Assembly (NCBI RefSeq): GCF_003591175.1 | Contig: NZ_QYYG01000003.1 | Location: 1 to 64,000, forward strand | DNA from: Serratia inhibens | GTDB lineage: Bacteria > Pseudomonadota > Gammaproteobacteria > Enterobacterales > Enterobacteriaceae | Direction: 5' to 3' | DNA: 64,000 nt | Shown: positions 51,175 through 60,353 of the stretch, piece after piece | Layout: the number at the start of each line of letters is the position of its first letter | Position numbering within the stretch: the first letter of the stretch is position 1 | Translations under genes and position numbers: made by a program | The notes under the pieces: model-generated | Databases searched by the model: none | Told to the model about the DNA's origin: nothing | Seen by the model: the letters and a program-made list of their open reading frames with translations, nothing else

Positions 51175-51891
51175 ATGCAGACCCCGCACATTCTGATTGT
51201 CGAAGACGAGTTAGTCACTCGTAACACCCTGAAGAGCATTTTCGAGGCGGAAGGCTACGTTGTTCATGAAGCCAATGATGGTGCAGAGATGCACAACATC
51301 CTGTCTGAAAATGATATCAATCTGGTTATCATGGACATCAATCTGCCAGGCAAAAACGGCCTGCTGCTGGCGCGTGAACTGCGCGAACAGGCCAGCGTTG
51401 CGCTGATGTTCCTGACCGGCCGCGATAATGAAGTGGATAAAATCCTCGGATTGGAAATCGGCGCTGATGACTACATCACCAAGCCGTTTAATCCTCGCGA
51501 ATTGACCATTCGCGCACGTAATCTGCTGTCTCGTACCATGAACCTGGGCAGCGTCGGCGAAGAACGTCGACTGGTAGAAAGCTATAAATTCAACGGTTGG
51601 GAGCTGGACATCAATAGCCGTTCACTGATCAGCCCGGCGGGCGAGCAGTACAAGCTGCCGCGCAGCGAATTCCGCGCCATGCTGCACTTCTGCGAAAACC
51701 CGGGCAAGATCCAATCCCGTGGCGAGCTGCTGAAAAAAATGACCGGCCGTGAGCTGAAACCGCATGACCGTACCGTAGACGTGACCATTCGCCGTATCCG
51801 CAAGCACTTCGAATCAACCCCGGATACGCCGGAAATCATCGCCACCATTCACGGTGAAGGCTACCGTTTCTGCGGCGATCTGGAAGAGTAA
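51175..51891 (+). CDS. arcA: ArcA, redox response regulator
   Basis: OmpR-family regulator phosphorylated by ArcB under low oxygen; represses aerobic and activates fermentative genes. Receiver domain (residues 1-118) with phosphoacceptor D54 in [10 protein letters not shown] and K103-region TKPFNP; winged-helix DNA-binding domain (about 135-235). Length is 238 residues, as in E. coli. Preceded by a 630-bp control region. Confidence 0.98.
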   Translation: MQTPHILIVEDELVTRNTLKSIFEAEGYVVHEANDGAEMHNILSENDINLVIMDINLPGKNGLLLARELREQASVALMFLTGRDNEVDKILGLEIGADDYITKPFNPRELTIRARNLLSRTMNLGSVGEERRLVESYKFNGWELDINSRSLISPAGEQYKLPRSEFRAMLHFCENPGKIQSRGELLKKMTGRELKPHDRTVDVTIRRIRKHFESTPDTPEIIATIHGEGYRFCGDLEE

Positions 51892-51913
51892 TCATTCCTC
51901 CCGCTCTAAAAAC

Positions 51914-51946
51914 ATCAGGGGTTCAGTTGAACCCCTGATTTTATTT
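51914..51946. terminator. Terminator between arcA and creA
   Basis: ATCAGGGGTTCA (51914-51925) pairs with TGAACCCCTGAT (51928-51939), followed by TTTATTT; overlaps the creA stop codon. It ends arcA and may act in the other direction. Confidence 0.85.
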
Positions 51947-52420
51947 CGCCTCACCCCAAGGGATGATTGGCACCGCGCTCAACGCATTCTTCGGTGAACC
52001 ATCCACCACACGGTCTGAATAGCTCAGATAAATCAGCGCATTGCGGGTAGCATCGTAAAAACGCACCACCTGCAGCTTTTTGAATACCAGCGACGTCCTT
52101 TTCTGGAACACCACCGTCCCTTCCGCCTTGCCGTTTTTAATTTTATCGGTCAGGGTAATCGGCCCCACCTGTTGGCAGGAAATAGCCGCATCCGCGGTAT
52201 CTTCCGCTAATCCCAGGCCGCCTTTGATGCCGCCGGTTTTTGCCCGACTGATATAACAAGTTACATTTTTAACATCCGGATCGTCGAACGCTTCCACCAC
52301 AATTTTGTGGTCCGGACCAAAGAGTTTAAATACCGTATCGACCGATCCCACCTGTTCAGCCTGCGCGCTATTTACCGTTGCGCAAACTAAACCAAACAAA
52401 AATATCCATCCTTTTTTCAT
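51941..52420 (-). CDS. creA: CreA-family periplasmic protein
   Basis: 159-residue secreted protein of unknown function. A signal peptide ([21 protein letters not shown]) is followed by the CreA domain with [26 protein letters not shown] and [29 protein letters not shown]. Two cysteines (in VTCYISR and ISCQQV) could form a disulfide. In E. coli it is followed by creBCD; here only creA is present, between arcA and rob. Confidence 0.93.
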   Translation of the reverse strand: MKKGWIFLFGLVCATVNSAQAEQVGSVDTVFKLFGPDHKIVVEAFDDPDVKNVTCYISRAKTGGIKGGLGLAEDTADAAISCQQVGPITLTDKIKNGKAEGTVVFQKRTSLVFKKLQVVRFYDATRNALIYLSYSDRVVDGSPKNALSAVPIIPWGEAK

Positions 52421-52763
52421 TCACTTAACTCCAACAGCTACCGCCTGAAAAAACAGGCACAGCGATCAATATTGTTTATGTTTTAGGTCACAGAATCGGG
52501 ATTTTTCTGGTCCGCACCGATCTTTTTAGCACAGAGCGTGAAAAAAATCTTTGAGAGTCTCGGAGGAAAAAAATTGCTATTATGCGGCGTCGTTATTTCT
52601 TTGCGCCCGTTTAAGGTGTGTCCCTGTCCAACTCTTGCGCAGCGAGCTGCAAGAAGCAAAGAGTGCTACGCAAAATGGCTCATGGATTGGTCTGATAGCG
52701 CAAGCACCTGCGTAATGAATAAACAGTTCGGGTTCCCACCCTAAAGCTCTACGAGGAAGATCT
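52421..52763. other. creA-rob intergenic region
   Basis: About 340 bp. It should hold the divergent creA and rob promoters. A 68-codon frame starting with GTG (52538-52744) has no family match and I do not call it. The stretch just before rob is not obviously a marbox on inspection. Confidence 0.4.
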
Positions 52764-53633
52764 ATGGATCAAGCCGGTATCATTCGTGATCTGCTTAGCT
52801 GGCTGGAAAGCCATTTGGACCAACCTTTGTCGCTGGATAACGTGGCGGCAAAAGCGGGCTACTCTAAATGGCATCTGCAACGGATGTTCAAAGATATTAC
52901 CGGTAACGCCATCGGCGCTTATATCCGGGCAAGACGACTGTCTAAATCTGCGGTGGCGCTGCGTTTAACCAGCCGACCGATTTTGGATATCGCCTTGCAG
53001 TATCGCTTCGACTCGCAGCAGACCTTCACTCGCGCGTTTAAAAAACAGTTTGCGCAAACGCCGGCATTGTATCGCCGTGCCGAAGACTGGAACGCGTTCG
53101 GCATCTGCCCGCCAATCCGCCTGGGGGCCTTCACCCTGCCGCAGCCGGAATTCGTCACGCTGGCGGAACAGCACCTGATTGGCCTGACACAGAGCTATTC
53201 CTGCACGCTGGAGCAAATCTCCAATTTCCGTACCGAGCTGCGCTCACAGTTCTGGCGCCAATATCTGGGCGAAGCCGAAACCCTGCCACCGGTGCTCTAC
53301 GGGTTGCACCACTCCCGCCCGAGCCAGGAAAAGGACGACGAGCAGGAAGTGCTTTACACCACGGCGCTGGAACCGCACCACGTGCCGGATAAGGTACAGG
53401 AAGGCCAGCCGCTGGTGTTGCAGGGCGGTGAGTATGCGATGTTCAGCTATGAAGGGCCGGCCTCAGGCCTGCAGGACTTTATCCTGACGCTGTATGGCAC
53501 CTGCCTGCCGGCGCTCAAACTGACGCGCCGCAAAGGGCACGACATCGAGCGCTTTTATCCCAAGGGTGACCGCCGGCCACCCCAGCCGCCGACCGAGATC
53601 AACTGCGACTACCTGATCCCGATCCGCCGTTAA
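52764..53633 (+). CDS. rob: Rob, AraC-family right-origin-binding regulator
   Basis: MarA/SoxS-family activator of efflux and stress genes, with an effector domain. The DNA-binding part (residues 1-110) carries both HTH motifs (LDNVAAKAGYSKWHLQRMFKDI and ILDIALQYRFDSQQTFTRAFKKQF); the GyrI-like C-terminal domain (about 120-289) binds bile salts and fatty acids. Length is 289 residues, as in E. coli. GAGGA precedes the ATG. Its stop overlaps that of gpmB in the opposite direction. Confidence 0.97.
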   Translation: MDQAGIIRDLLSWLESHLDQPLSLDNVAAKAGYSKWHLQRMFKDITGNAIGAYIRARRLSKSAVALRLTSRPILDIALQYRFDSQQTFTRAFKKQFAQTPALYRRAEDWNAFGICPPIRLGAFTLPQPEFVTLAEQHLIGLTQSYSCTLEQISNFRTELRSQFWRQYLGEAETLPPVLYGLHHSRPSQEKDDEQEVLYTTALEPHHVPDKVQEGQPLVLQGGEYAMFSYEGPASGLQDFILTLYGTCLPALKLTRRKGHDIERFYPKGDRRPPQPPTEINCDYLIPIRR

Positions 53634-54277
53634 CGCTGCAGTTCGTCCAGCGCGGGCATGTCCAGATGCGTGACATCGCCCGCCGTTTCCACGATCCAGC
53701 CGGAAGCCAACCACGGGCTCTGTTGATGATCGACGCGCGACAACGAACAGTTACGCAAACGCAGGCGGCGCTCGGCATAGGCCGGCAGACCGAGCACGGT
53801 GCTGATCAGACAACCCAGCGCAATACCGTGGCTGACAATCAGCGGCTTACTGCCTTCGGGCAGCATCAGGCAACTTTCCAGCGAGGCGCGCATGCGTTCG
53901 CCCAGCTCGCTCATGGATTCACCTTGGGGGATACGGCCGTCAGCAGTACCATCGACCATCTGCTTGCGCCACTGTTCTTCCTGCGGCGTCAGGCTTTCGA
54001 TCAGGCGTTCTTCCAGCACTCCCATATGCAATTCACGCAAACGCGGATCGCTAATCACTTCGCAGCCGCAAGCTTCAGCGATGATTTGCGCGGTGCGGCG
54101 GGTACGCCCCAGATCGCTGGTAATAACGTGCGTGATGCCCTCTTTACTGACACGCCGGGCAACCAGATGCGCCTGATGTTCACCTTTGGCGGTTAACGGG
54201 CTGTCGGACTGGCCCTGGATACGGCGAGCCGCATTCCATTCCGTTTCGCCGTGGCGAACGAGGTATACCTGTAACAT
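53630..54277 (-). CDS. gpmB: GpmB, phosphoglycerate-mutase-like phosphatase
   Basis: Histidine-phosphatase-superfamily protein of 215 residues; named after phosphoglycerate mutase although in vivo activity is doubtful. The RHG motif LVRHGETEWN (catalytic His9) and the second His in LIVSHGIALG are intact. The two convergent genes gpmB and rob share a TTAA at their stops, leaving no intergenic space. Confidence 0.95.
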   Translation of the reverse strand: MLQVYLVRHGETEWNAARRIQGQSDSPLTAKGEHQAHLVARRVSKEGITHVITSDLGRTRRTAQIIAEACGCEVISDPRLRELHMGVLEERLIESLTPQEEQWRKQMVDGTADGRIPQGESMSELGERMRASLESCLMLPEGSKPLIVSHGIALGCLISTVLGLPAYAERRLRLRNCSLSRVDHQQSPWLASGWIVETAGDVTHLDMPALDELQR

Positions 54278-54388
54278 TTTGCTTTTCCGTTATACTGCGT
54301 GAAACCTGAGTTTATCTTCGTCAGAAGCGGCTTGCACAAGCTTCCGGCGTAATGAATAGGCTCTTAGCTTAAGGATGCCAAACCCGTT

Positions 54389-54928
54389 ATGTATCATGTT
54401 GTCGCTGCAACTACCAACCCGGCAAAGATCAAGGCTATTCAACTGGCCTTTGATGACGCCTTTGGCGCGGACCAATGTCGCATTGAATCTGTCGACGTCG
54501 CCAGCGGCGTCTCACTGCAACCTATAGGCAACCACGAAACCCGTACCGGCGCACGCCAGCGCGTAATGGAAGCCCGTCAGGTTCGCCCGGAGGCCGACTT
54601 TTGGGTCGGCGTGGAGGCAGGCATAGAAGAGAATATGACCTTCGCCTGGATGACGGTGGAAAGCCCGCAGACTCGTGGCGAATCGCGCTCAGCCAGCCTG
54701 ATGCTGCCGGAGGCAATTTTACAGGGAATTCGCGCCGGCCGCGAACTGGGCGCGGAGATGGCTGCCATCACCGGCAATAGCGACGTGAAACGCCAGGGTG
54801 GCGCTATCGGCATCTTTACCGATGGGCGATTGAGCCGCACCAGCGTTTATCATCAGGCTCTGCTGCTGGCATTGGTCCCTTTTCACAATCCTGTCTACCA
54901 AAGCCACAACGGCACGCCGAAAAAATAG
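54389..54928 (+). CDS. yjjX: YjjX, inosine/xanthosine triphosphatase
   Basis: House-cleaning NTPase that hydrolyses ITP and XTP. N-terminal [18 protein letters not shown], then [25 protein letters not shown] and [21 protein letters not shown] are family segments. Length is 179 residues, slightly longer than E. coli (about 170) at the C-terminus. Divergent from gpmB, convergent with trpR. Confidence 0.93.
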   Translation: MYHVVAATTNPAKIKAIQLAFDDAFGADQCRIESVDVASGVSLQPIGNHETRTGARQRVMEARQVRPEADFWVGVEAGIEENMTFAWMTVESPQTRGESRSASLMLPEAILQGIRAGRELGAEMAAITGNSDVKRQGGAIGIFTDGRLSRTSVYHQALLLALVPFHNPVYQSHNGTPKK

Positions 54929-54946
54929 CCCATACCGGGCGGGGCG

Positions 54947-55276
54947 CTATTGCGCATCGCCCAGTAACTGTTGCTCCAGCCACTGTTTCAGCGCCGGCGT
55001 CGCCGCTTTCAGGCTGTTCGAACCGCGAGTGATGGTGGCAATCCCCGCCCCAAGTTCATTCTTCAGCTCGCGCTGGCTCATCTCACCGCGCATCAGCTCC
55101 TGAATAATCCGTACCCGCGTGCCCAACGCCGTACGCTCATCCGGTGTCAGCAACAGTTGCATCAGCGGTTGGTGCAACTCCTGAGCGAACGAATTTTGCA
55201 GCAGCGCGACAAAGCGCAGCCAATCCTCATTACCTTGTTCTGAAAGAGCCGGATCGTTAAGCGATAATTGCGTCAT
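54947..55276 (-). CDS. trpR: TrpR, trp repressor
   Basis: Tryptophan-dependent repressor of trp, aroH and itself. 109 residues, all helical, with the [29 protein letters not shown]. The 18-bp trp operator lies just upstream of the start, so autorepression is conserved. It is 55 bp downstream of slt. Confidence 0.97.
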   Translation of the reverse strand: MTQLSLNDPALSEQGNEDWLRFVALLQNSFAQELHQPLMQLLLTPDERTALGTRVRIIQELMRGEMSQRELKNELGAGIATITRGSNSLKAATPALKQWLEQQLLGDAQ

Positions 55277-55287
55277 GGCAAGCCACC

Positions 55288-55305
55288 ATACTATTTAACT
55301 AGTAC
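55288..55305. promoter_or_regulatory. trp operator at trpR
   Basis: The minus strand reads GTACTAGTTAAATAGTAT, close to the ideal trp operator GTACTAGTTAACTAGTAC (two mismatches). It lies 12-29 bp upstream of the trpR start, so repressor bound here would block the promoter. Confidence 0.85.
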
Positions 55306-55331
55306 AGCAGCATACCATAGCGCCGTCAAAA

Positions 55332-57260
55332 TCAATAACGTCTCTGCCACTCGGCATCGGTCAGTACCTTGGCCGGGCGGTGCATCAAATAACGGTAAAA
55401 CGCGTCGTAAGCCAGCACGTTCTTCACGTAGGAACGGGTCTCCGAGAACGGGATGCTTTCAACAAAAGCCACCGCATCGACGCGCCCTTCGCTGTTGCCC
55501 AACCAGGTATTCACCCGCGATGGGCCGGCGTTATAGGCTGCCGACGACAGGATACGGTTACGGCCAAACTGCTGGTAGACGTACTCCAGGTAACTGGTGC
55601 CGATAGTAATATTGGTGCGCGGGTCAAGCAGCTGGCTCGGGCTTGAGTAACCGGGAATATTGTACATTTGCACGGTATGTTGCGCGGTCCTCGGCATCAC
55701 CTGCATCAGGCCGCTGGCCCCCACCGGAGACTGGGCTTTCGGGTTCCAGGCGCTCTCCTGACGGGCAATCGCCATGGCGTAGCTCGGCGTGATGCCCTTG
55801 TCATCGGTAGCGCTGCGGAACTCTTGCGACCAGGCCACCGGGAAGCGCTCCTCGAGGTGATCCCACAGCTTGCCGACGATGGTCGCCTGCACGCTGAGAT
55901 CGGCCCATTTCTGCTCGAAGGCATAACGCGCCAGCGCTTCCTGTTCAGGCCGACTGCGGCTGGCAACGAACGAAGTCCACTCGCTGCGCGCCAGGTTATC
56001 CATGTTCCAGTACATCAGTTCACGCACGCGGGCAATTTCCGGCCCGTCCACCAGTGAGGCGCGGGGTTTTGCCGCCACCGCCACCATGACCGGGTACGGC
56101 TTATTCAGTTTCTGTGCCGCCACCATAGGGTAGAAACCGCGTTCGTTCATCAGGCTGCTCAGGATCTCTTCACCCTCGCTGCGTTTGCCCTCATCCAGCA
56201 AGATACTCGCACGCCAGTAACGCCATTCGTCTTTATTGCGCGATTCTGCCGGCAGGCGCGAAAGCCAGGTCGCCACCCCCTGACGATCGCCATTGCCCAG
56301 CGCCATGCGCACACGGCGTTCCAGCAGCGTCGGAGACTGGCTGCGCAGGATGACCTTATCGCGCCACTGGGTCTGCTCGAAGGTCGCATCGCTGCCCATC
56401 AGCCGCCACGCCACCGCCTCTTCCAACCCCAACCGCTCGCTGTCGCTCATTTTCTGCAGGCGAGCGACACTCGGGATCATTGCGCGGGCATTTTCAGCAT
56501 CCTGACGCGCCAGCCGTTCGAAAGCGATGCCGGTCGCCGCACGGGTAAAGTCAGTCGGCCCTACGCTGCGGGCAAAAGCCTCTACGGTAGCGGGATCGTT
56601 TTGCAGACGCACCAGCGCATCACCCATGGTCTGATATTCTGACGGCAACTGGCGATAGAGGCCGTTAACCAGGCTGCTGTTGCCCTCTTTTAACGCCAGC
56701 TTCATACGCTCCAGGGTATTCAGCGGCGTTTGCTTGCCGGCCCCCTGCCAGACGTTGAACAATTTATCGCAGGCACCCGGCAGCGTTTTACCGCTCATCC
56801 AAAGATCGTCCGCGCCGCTCCAGGCCGCCTGTTGATCGCCGGTGGCCCATTTGGCGTAATAATAATTACAGCGTGCCGCGACCGGTTTTGGGGCCTGCGG
56901 GCTGAAAGCCAACAGGGTGCGCCAGTCTTCACGACGCGCCAATTCATTGACAAAACGCGGCGCCAGCGACTTGGCGGGTGGCAACGTCGGGTGCTGCTTG
57001 ATAAAGTCATTCACCTCGGAGAAGCCGGCCTGGCTGAGATCCTGCGTCAGTTCGCGGTATTCCAGATAAGGGTAAAGCGGGTAATCACGCAGCGTCGGCA
57101 TCAGCTGTGCCACGACATCCATCTGATTACTGTCCCACGCCTGCTTGATTTGCAGGTAACGCTGACGCTGCGCGTCGAGAGAGTCCGCCATTGCCGCCCC
57201 CGAGAATGCCGTCAGGCACAGCCCCACGGCCAACAACCGCCACTTGTCTACCTTGACCAT
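55332..57260 (-). CDS. slt: Slt (Slt70), soluble lytic murein transglycosylase
   Basis: Periplasmic enzyme cleaving peptidoglycan glycan strands to 1,6-anhydromuropeptides. Signal peptide (ends SGAAMA, residue 25), an alpha-helical U and L superhelix (about 30-470), then the lysozyme-like domain with catalytic Glu in AIARQESAWNPKAQSPVGASG and AYNAGPSRVNTWL. Length is 642 residues (645 in E. coli). Confidence 0.96.
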   Translation of the reverse strand: MVKVDKWRLLAVGLCLTAFSGAAMADSLDAQRQRYLQIKQAWDSNQMDVVAQLMPTLRDYPLYPYLEYRELTQDLSQAGFSEVNDFIKQHPTLPPAKSLAPRFVNELARREDWRTLLAFSPQAPKPVAARCNYYYAKWATGDQQAAWSGADDLWMSGKTLPGACDKLFNVWQGAGKQTPLNTLERMKLALKEGNSSLVNGLYRQLPSEYQTMGDALVRLQNDPATVEAFARSVGPTDFTRAATGIAFERLARQDAENARAMIPSVARLQKMSDSERLGLEEAVAWRLMGSDATFEQTQWRDKVILRSQSPTLLERRVRMALGNGDRQGVATWLSRLPAESRNKDEWRYWRASILLDEGKRSEGEEILSSLMNERGFYPMVAAQKLNKPYPVMVAVAAKPRASLVDGPEIARVRELMYWNMDNLARSEWTSFVASRSRPEQEALARYAFEQKWADLSVQATIVGKLWDHLEERFPVAWSQEFRSATDDKGITPSYAMAIARQESAWNPKAQSPVGASGLMQVMPRTAQHTVQMYNIPGYSSPSQLLDPRTNITIGTSYLEYVYQQFGRNRILSSAAYNAGPSRVNTWLGNSEGRVDAVAFVESIPFSETRSYVKNVLAYDAFYRYLMHRPAKVLTDAEWQRRY

Positions 57261-57832
57261 ACTTACTCTTTCCTCGCTGGTTGTGTTGCCGGAACCCTTT
57301 CCCCCCTTGCCGCGCTGCGCCAGCGGTCAAGGCCCGGAGAAACCGGCTCTTCGCGTGTTTCGCGCCCTGAAGTGGAATACACGTCAGAGCAAAAAGATGT
57401 GCAGAGCGATAAGCTCAGGCATCTACCATAGACAGCGCAATTGCCTATCCATTCAACTACTGTAGAAGAAGAAGTTTATCGTCATGAGGGGTGACAGGTA
57501 AAAAACGTTTACCCTGGCTGACAAATTAAATAAAGGTGTCGCGTAAAGCACCGCACTGCCGCCCAACGCCGCTTTCTTTGCCGAAAACACCTGGCAAACT
57601 CCCCGTGCCGTTTTTATACTGTTAAAAAAGATAGGATAAATCCGAGAAAACGGCACATAAAGCGCGCAACAGCGATATCTTATAATACAATCCGCGCCAA
57701 TTATGGGTTAGATAGTGTTCATCACACAGTGCGATTGATAGTGCTTAGTATTACGTTTACCCCTTTGTTCGGGTCAGGTTTCTCATTGTTAGATCACCGC
57801 TACCTTACTGCGGACGTTGGCAGGAATGGCAG
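57261..57832. other. slt-yfiR divergent intergenic region
   Basis: About 570 bp. TATAAT at 57681-57686 is a candidate -10 for yfiR with a weak -35 (TAAAGC, 57658-57663). The rest shows no gene, no obvious riboswitch and no repeat that I can name. The long leader (about 145 bases) may hold regulation of the yfi operon. Confidence 0.4.
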
Positions 57833-58435
57833 ATGAAGATGGCAAAAAATGCCGTGATGATAGCAGCCAACACGAAAAGCTCATTCACGAGCTTCGTTTG
57901 CGCACGTCTGGGTGGCGACCGCCTGTTACCACTCATTGTGGTCTTGCTGCTGGCGTTTCCGGGACTGGCTCGCGCCGACACGGGCAATCGCACCCATGCC
58001 GTCACCACCGTAGTAGTCGGCATCATCAGCTATGCCCGCTGGCCCAGCGAGCCCAAACCCATCCGCCTGTGCGTAACGGCACCGACCCAATATGCCGAAG
58101 GCCTGTTCGACCCTATTCTGCTGAGCGCTCCCCGGCCGATCAAAGCCGAGCGAGTGCCCTTTGACAGTCCTCTGCTGAGCACCGGTTGCGACGTAATTTA
58201 TTTGGGTAATATCAACGCTGGCCAAAAACAAAACTTTATACAGCGCATTCACGGCCATTCCATTCTCAGCATCAGCGAGAACGACGGTGAATGCTCTGCC
58301 GGCAGCGCTTTTTGCCTGCAGATTGACGGCGACCAGGCCAGTTTCAAGGTGAACCTGGACGCTCTGGCGCGCAGCGGCGTTCGCGTTCATCCTAACGTGC
58401 TGCAGCTGGCGCGCAAACAGGCGCCGCCGCTATGA
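57833..58435 (+). CDS. yfiR: YfiR-family periplasmic repressor of the diguanylate cyclase
   Basis: 200-residue exported protein; in Pseudomonas and E. coli YfiR binds the periplasmic domain of YfiN and inhibits it. After a Lys-rich start is a signal peptide ending GLARA (about residue 48). Conserved Cys residues are in IRLCVTAP, TGCDVIYLGN and ECSAGSAFCLQ, the last pair likely disulfide-bonded as in YfiR. The ATG at 57833 has AGGA upstream; later in-frame ATGs are alternatives. It overlaps yfiN by 4 bp. Confidence 0.85.
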   Translation: MKMAKNAVMIAANTKSSFTSFVCARLGGDRLLPLIVVLLLAFPGLARADTGNRTHAVTTVVVGIISYARWPSEPKPIRLCVTAPTQYAEGLFDPILLSAPRPIKAERVPFDSPLLSTGCDVIYLGNINAGQKQNFIQRIHGHSILSISENDGECSAGSAFCLQIDGDQASFKVNLDALARSGVRVHPNVLQLARKQAPPL

Positions 58436-59679
58436 TATGGTTGCGCAAGAACCGTTCCGGACATTCGCGGCCCACGTTGGGCCGGGTACTGCAACGAGCC
58501 AATCTCGGGTTGGCACTGATTGCCGTCGGCACCGCCGGGATTTTCTTGACGCTGGTGGCGCTGTTCGCGCTACGCGCCTACGCTAACCACAACCTGCACC
58601 TTATTGCGCGCTCCATCAGCTATACGGTTGAAGCAGCAGTGGTGTTTGGAGATCGCCCCTACATTCGCGAGGCGATGGTGCTGATCGCCTCCAAAGAAGA
58701 GGTGTCGGAAGCCAAAATCCTGGACAACAGAGGTAACGTGCTGGCCAGTTGGCATCGTCCCAAGGATGGCCCGCTGCACGGTCTGGAGCAGATTGTCGCT
58801 CACTGGGCTCTGCCGGAGCCGGTGGTCTTGCCGATCACCCACGAGGGCAAACAGGTCGGCAAGGTCTGGCTGAGCGGCAACGGCGGCAGCCTGCTGCGTT
58901 TCCTGCTGCGGGGTATCCTGGGCATGATCGCCTGCCTGGTGCTCAGTACCCTGTGCGCACTGGTTCTTTCCCGCCGCATGCTGCTGGGCATTGTCAGTTC
59001 GCTGGATGATATCGCCAATGTGGCGCATGCGGTACGGCGCGATCGCACTTTCGGGCTGCGGGTGCCGTCGGCGCCCATTGCCGAACTGCACGAATTGAGC
59101 AACGACTTCAACGGCCTGCTCGATGAGCTGGAGGCCTGGCAGGCGCACCTGAAACAGGAAAATGACTCACTGACCCATCGGGCGACTCACGACAGCCTGA
59201 CCGGGTTGCCGAATCGCGCCTTTTTTGAAGGCCGACTGAGCCGCGCGCTGGGCGATATTGAGCCGACAGAAAAACTCGCGGTGTTGTTTATCGACGGCGA
59301 TCGCTTCAAGGAGGTGAATGACAGTTACGGTCACGCCGCCGGTGACGCGGTGCTAACCACCATTGCCGGGCGCATTCGCGCGCAGCTGCGTGAAAGCGAT
59401 CTGGTCGCGCGTTTAGGCGGCGATGAGTTCGCGGTGCTGTTGGCGCCGGTTCACAGTACGGAAGATGTGCTGCAAATTGCCGACAACATTATCGACTGCA
59501 TGACCCAACCGGTAATTTTGCCGAACGACGAGGAGGTGACGACCTCTCTGAGTATCGGTATCGCGCTTTACCCTGAACATGCACTAACGCCTCAGGGTCT
59601 TTTGCACGAAGCTGACGATGCGATGTATCAGGCAAAGCATCGTTATAACGGAGGCTGGCGGCTGGCAATACAGAAATAG
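58432..59679 (+). CDS. yfiN: YfiN (DgcN/TpbB), membrane diguanylate cyclase
   Basis: Makes cyclic di-GMP from GTP. Two transmembrane helices (about residues 27-49 and 158-180) flank a periplasmic CHASE8-like domain; a HAMP region follows (about 180-240), then the GGDEF domain with the active motif at 329-333 (GGDEF). The I-site RESD (320-323) lies upstream, so product inhibition is expected. Length is 415 residues. The start overlaps the yfiR stop (ATGA). Confidence 0.92.
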   Translation: MIWLRKNRSGHSRPTLGRVLQRANLGLALIAVGTAGIFLTLVALFALRAYANHNLHLIARSISYTVEAAVVFGDRPYIREAMVLIASKEEVSEAKILDNRGNVLASWHRPKDGPLHGLEQIVAHWALPEPVVLPITHEGKQVGKVWLSGNGGSLLRFLLRGILGMIACLVLSTLCALVLSRRMLLGIVSSLDDIANVAHAVRRDRTFGLRVPSAPIAELHELSNDFNGLLDELEAWQAHLKQENDSLTHRATHDSLTGLPNRAFFEGRLSRALGDIEPTEKLAVLFIDGDRFKEVNDSYGHAAGDAVLTTIAGRIRAQLRESDLVARLGGDEFAVLLAPVHSTEDVLQIADNIIDCMTQPVILPNDEEVTTSLSIGIALYPEHALTPQGLLHEADDAMYQAKHRYNGGWRLAIQK

Positions 59680-59715
59680 AGCCCCAGTTATAAAATTAAA
59701 ACCAGGGATTTGATT

Positions 59716-60213
59716 ATGATACAGCAAACACTAAAAAACCGTTTTTCACTGCTGGCGATAATGTTTGTCGCCTTGCTCACCCTTGCAGGGTGCCAGAGCA
59801 AACCGCAGGGCCTGACGCCCGAGCAGGTCGCGTTGTTGCAGTCTCAGGGGTTCAAACTGACGGATAACGGCTGGGAATTCGGCCTCTCCGACAAAGTGCT
59901 GTTCGGCAACAACATCGGCAAGCTGAATTCGGAAAGCACCGAAACGGTTCAGAAAATGGGCCGTGCGCTGATGAGCGTAGGCATCACCAAGTTCCGTCTG
60001 GATGGTCATACGGATAACTACGGTGAAGACAGCTACAACGACCAGCTTTCGCTGCGCCGCGCCAACGCCGTGGCCGATTTGCTGGCCAGCGTAGGCATTC
60101 CGCGCGCCAATATCGAAACCCGCGGCATGGGCAAGCGCGATCCGGTCGCCGATAATCGCACCTCCAGCGGCCGCGCGGAAAACCGCCGCGTCGCGATCGT
60201 CGTTACACCTTAA
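59716..60213 (+). CDS. yfiB: YfiB, OmpA-like outer-membrane lipoprotein
   Basis: 165-residue lipoprotein; the signal peptide has a lipobox LAGC (cysteine about residue 27). An OmpA/MotB peptidoglycan-binding domain includes LDGHTDNYGEDSYN and GKRDPVADNRTSSGRAENRRV. In Pseudomonas YfiB sequesters YfiR and so relieves inhibition of YfiN. The ATG at 59716 has AGGGA upstream. Third gene of yfiRNB. Confidence 0.92.
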   Translation: MIQQTLKNRFSLLAIMFVALLTLAGCQSKPQGLTPEQVALLQSQGFKLTDNGWEFGLSDKVLFGNNIGKLNSESTETVQKMGRALMSVGITKFRLDGHTDNYGEDSYNDQLSLRRANAVADLLASVGIPRANIETRGMGKRDPVADNRTSSGRAENRRVAIVVTP

Positions 60214-60222
60214 TCTGCCGAT

Positions 60223-60243
60223 ATGCGCCTGTTAAAGGCGCAT
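60223..60243. terminator. Hairpin after yfiB
   Basis: ATGCGCC (60223-60229) pairs with GGCGCAT (60237-60243) around TGTTAAA. There is no T-run, so it would be a weak or Rho-assisted end of the yfi operon. Confidence 0.4.
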
Positions 60244-60353
60244 AAAGGGTTATACTTAGCGATCGCTGATGATGTCTGGGATCCGTGTTCGAAACGGGCT
60301 ACACTCCGCAGCCAGACATCCTATAAAAACTGATATAGAGAGGCTAGAGCAAC

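Noticed and set aside
52538-52744. 68-codon frame upstream of rob
   Set aside because: GTG start without convincing ribosome site and no recognised family; likely part of the rob leader.
57261-57832. Possible cyclic-di-GMP riboswitch before yfiR
   Set aside because: The long leader is suggestive but no GEMM-type conserved core was seen.
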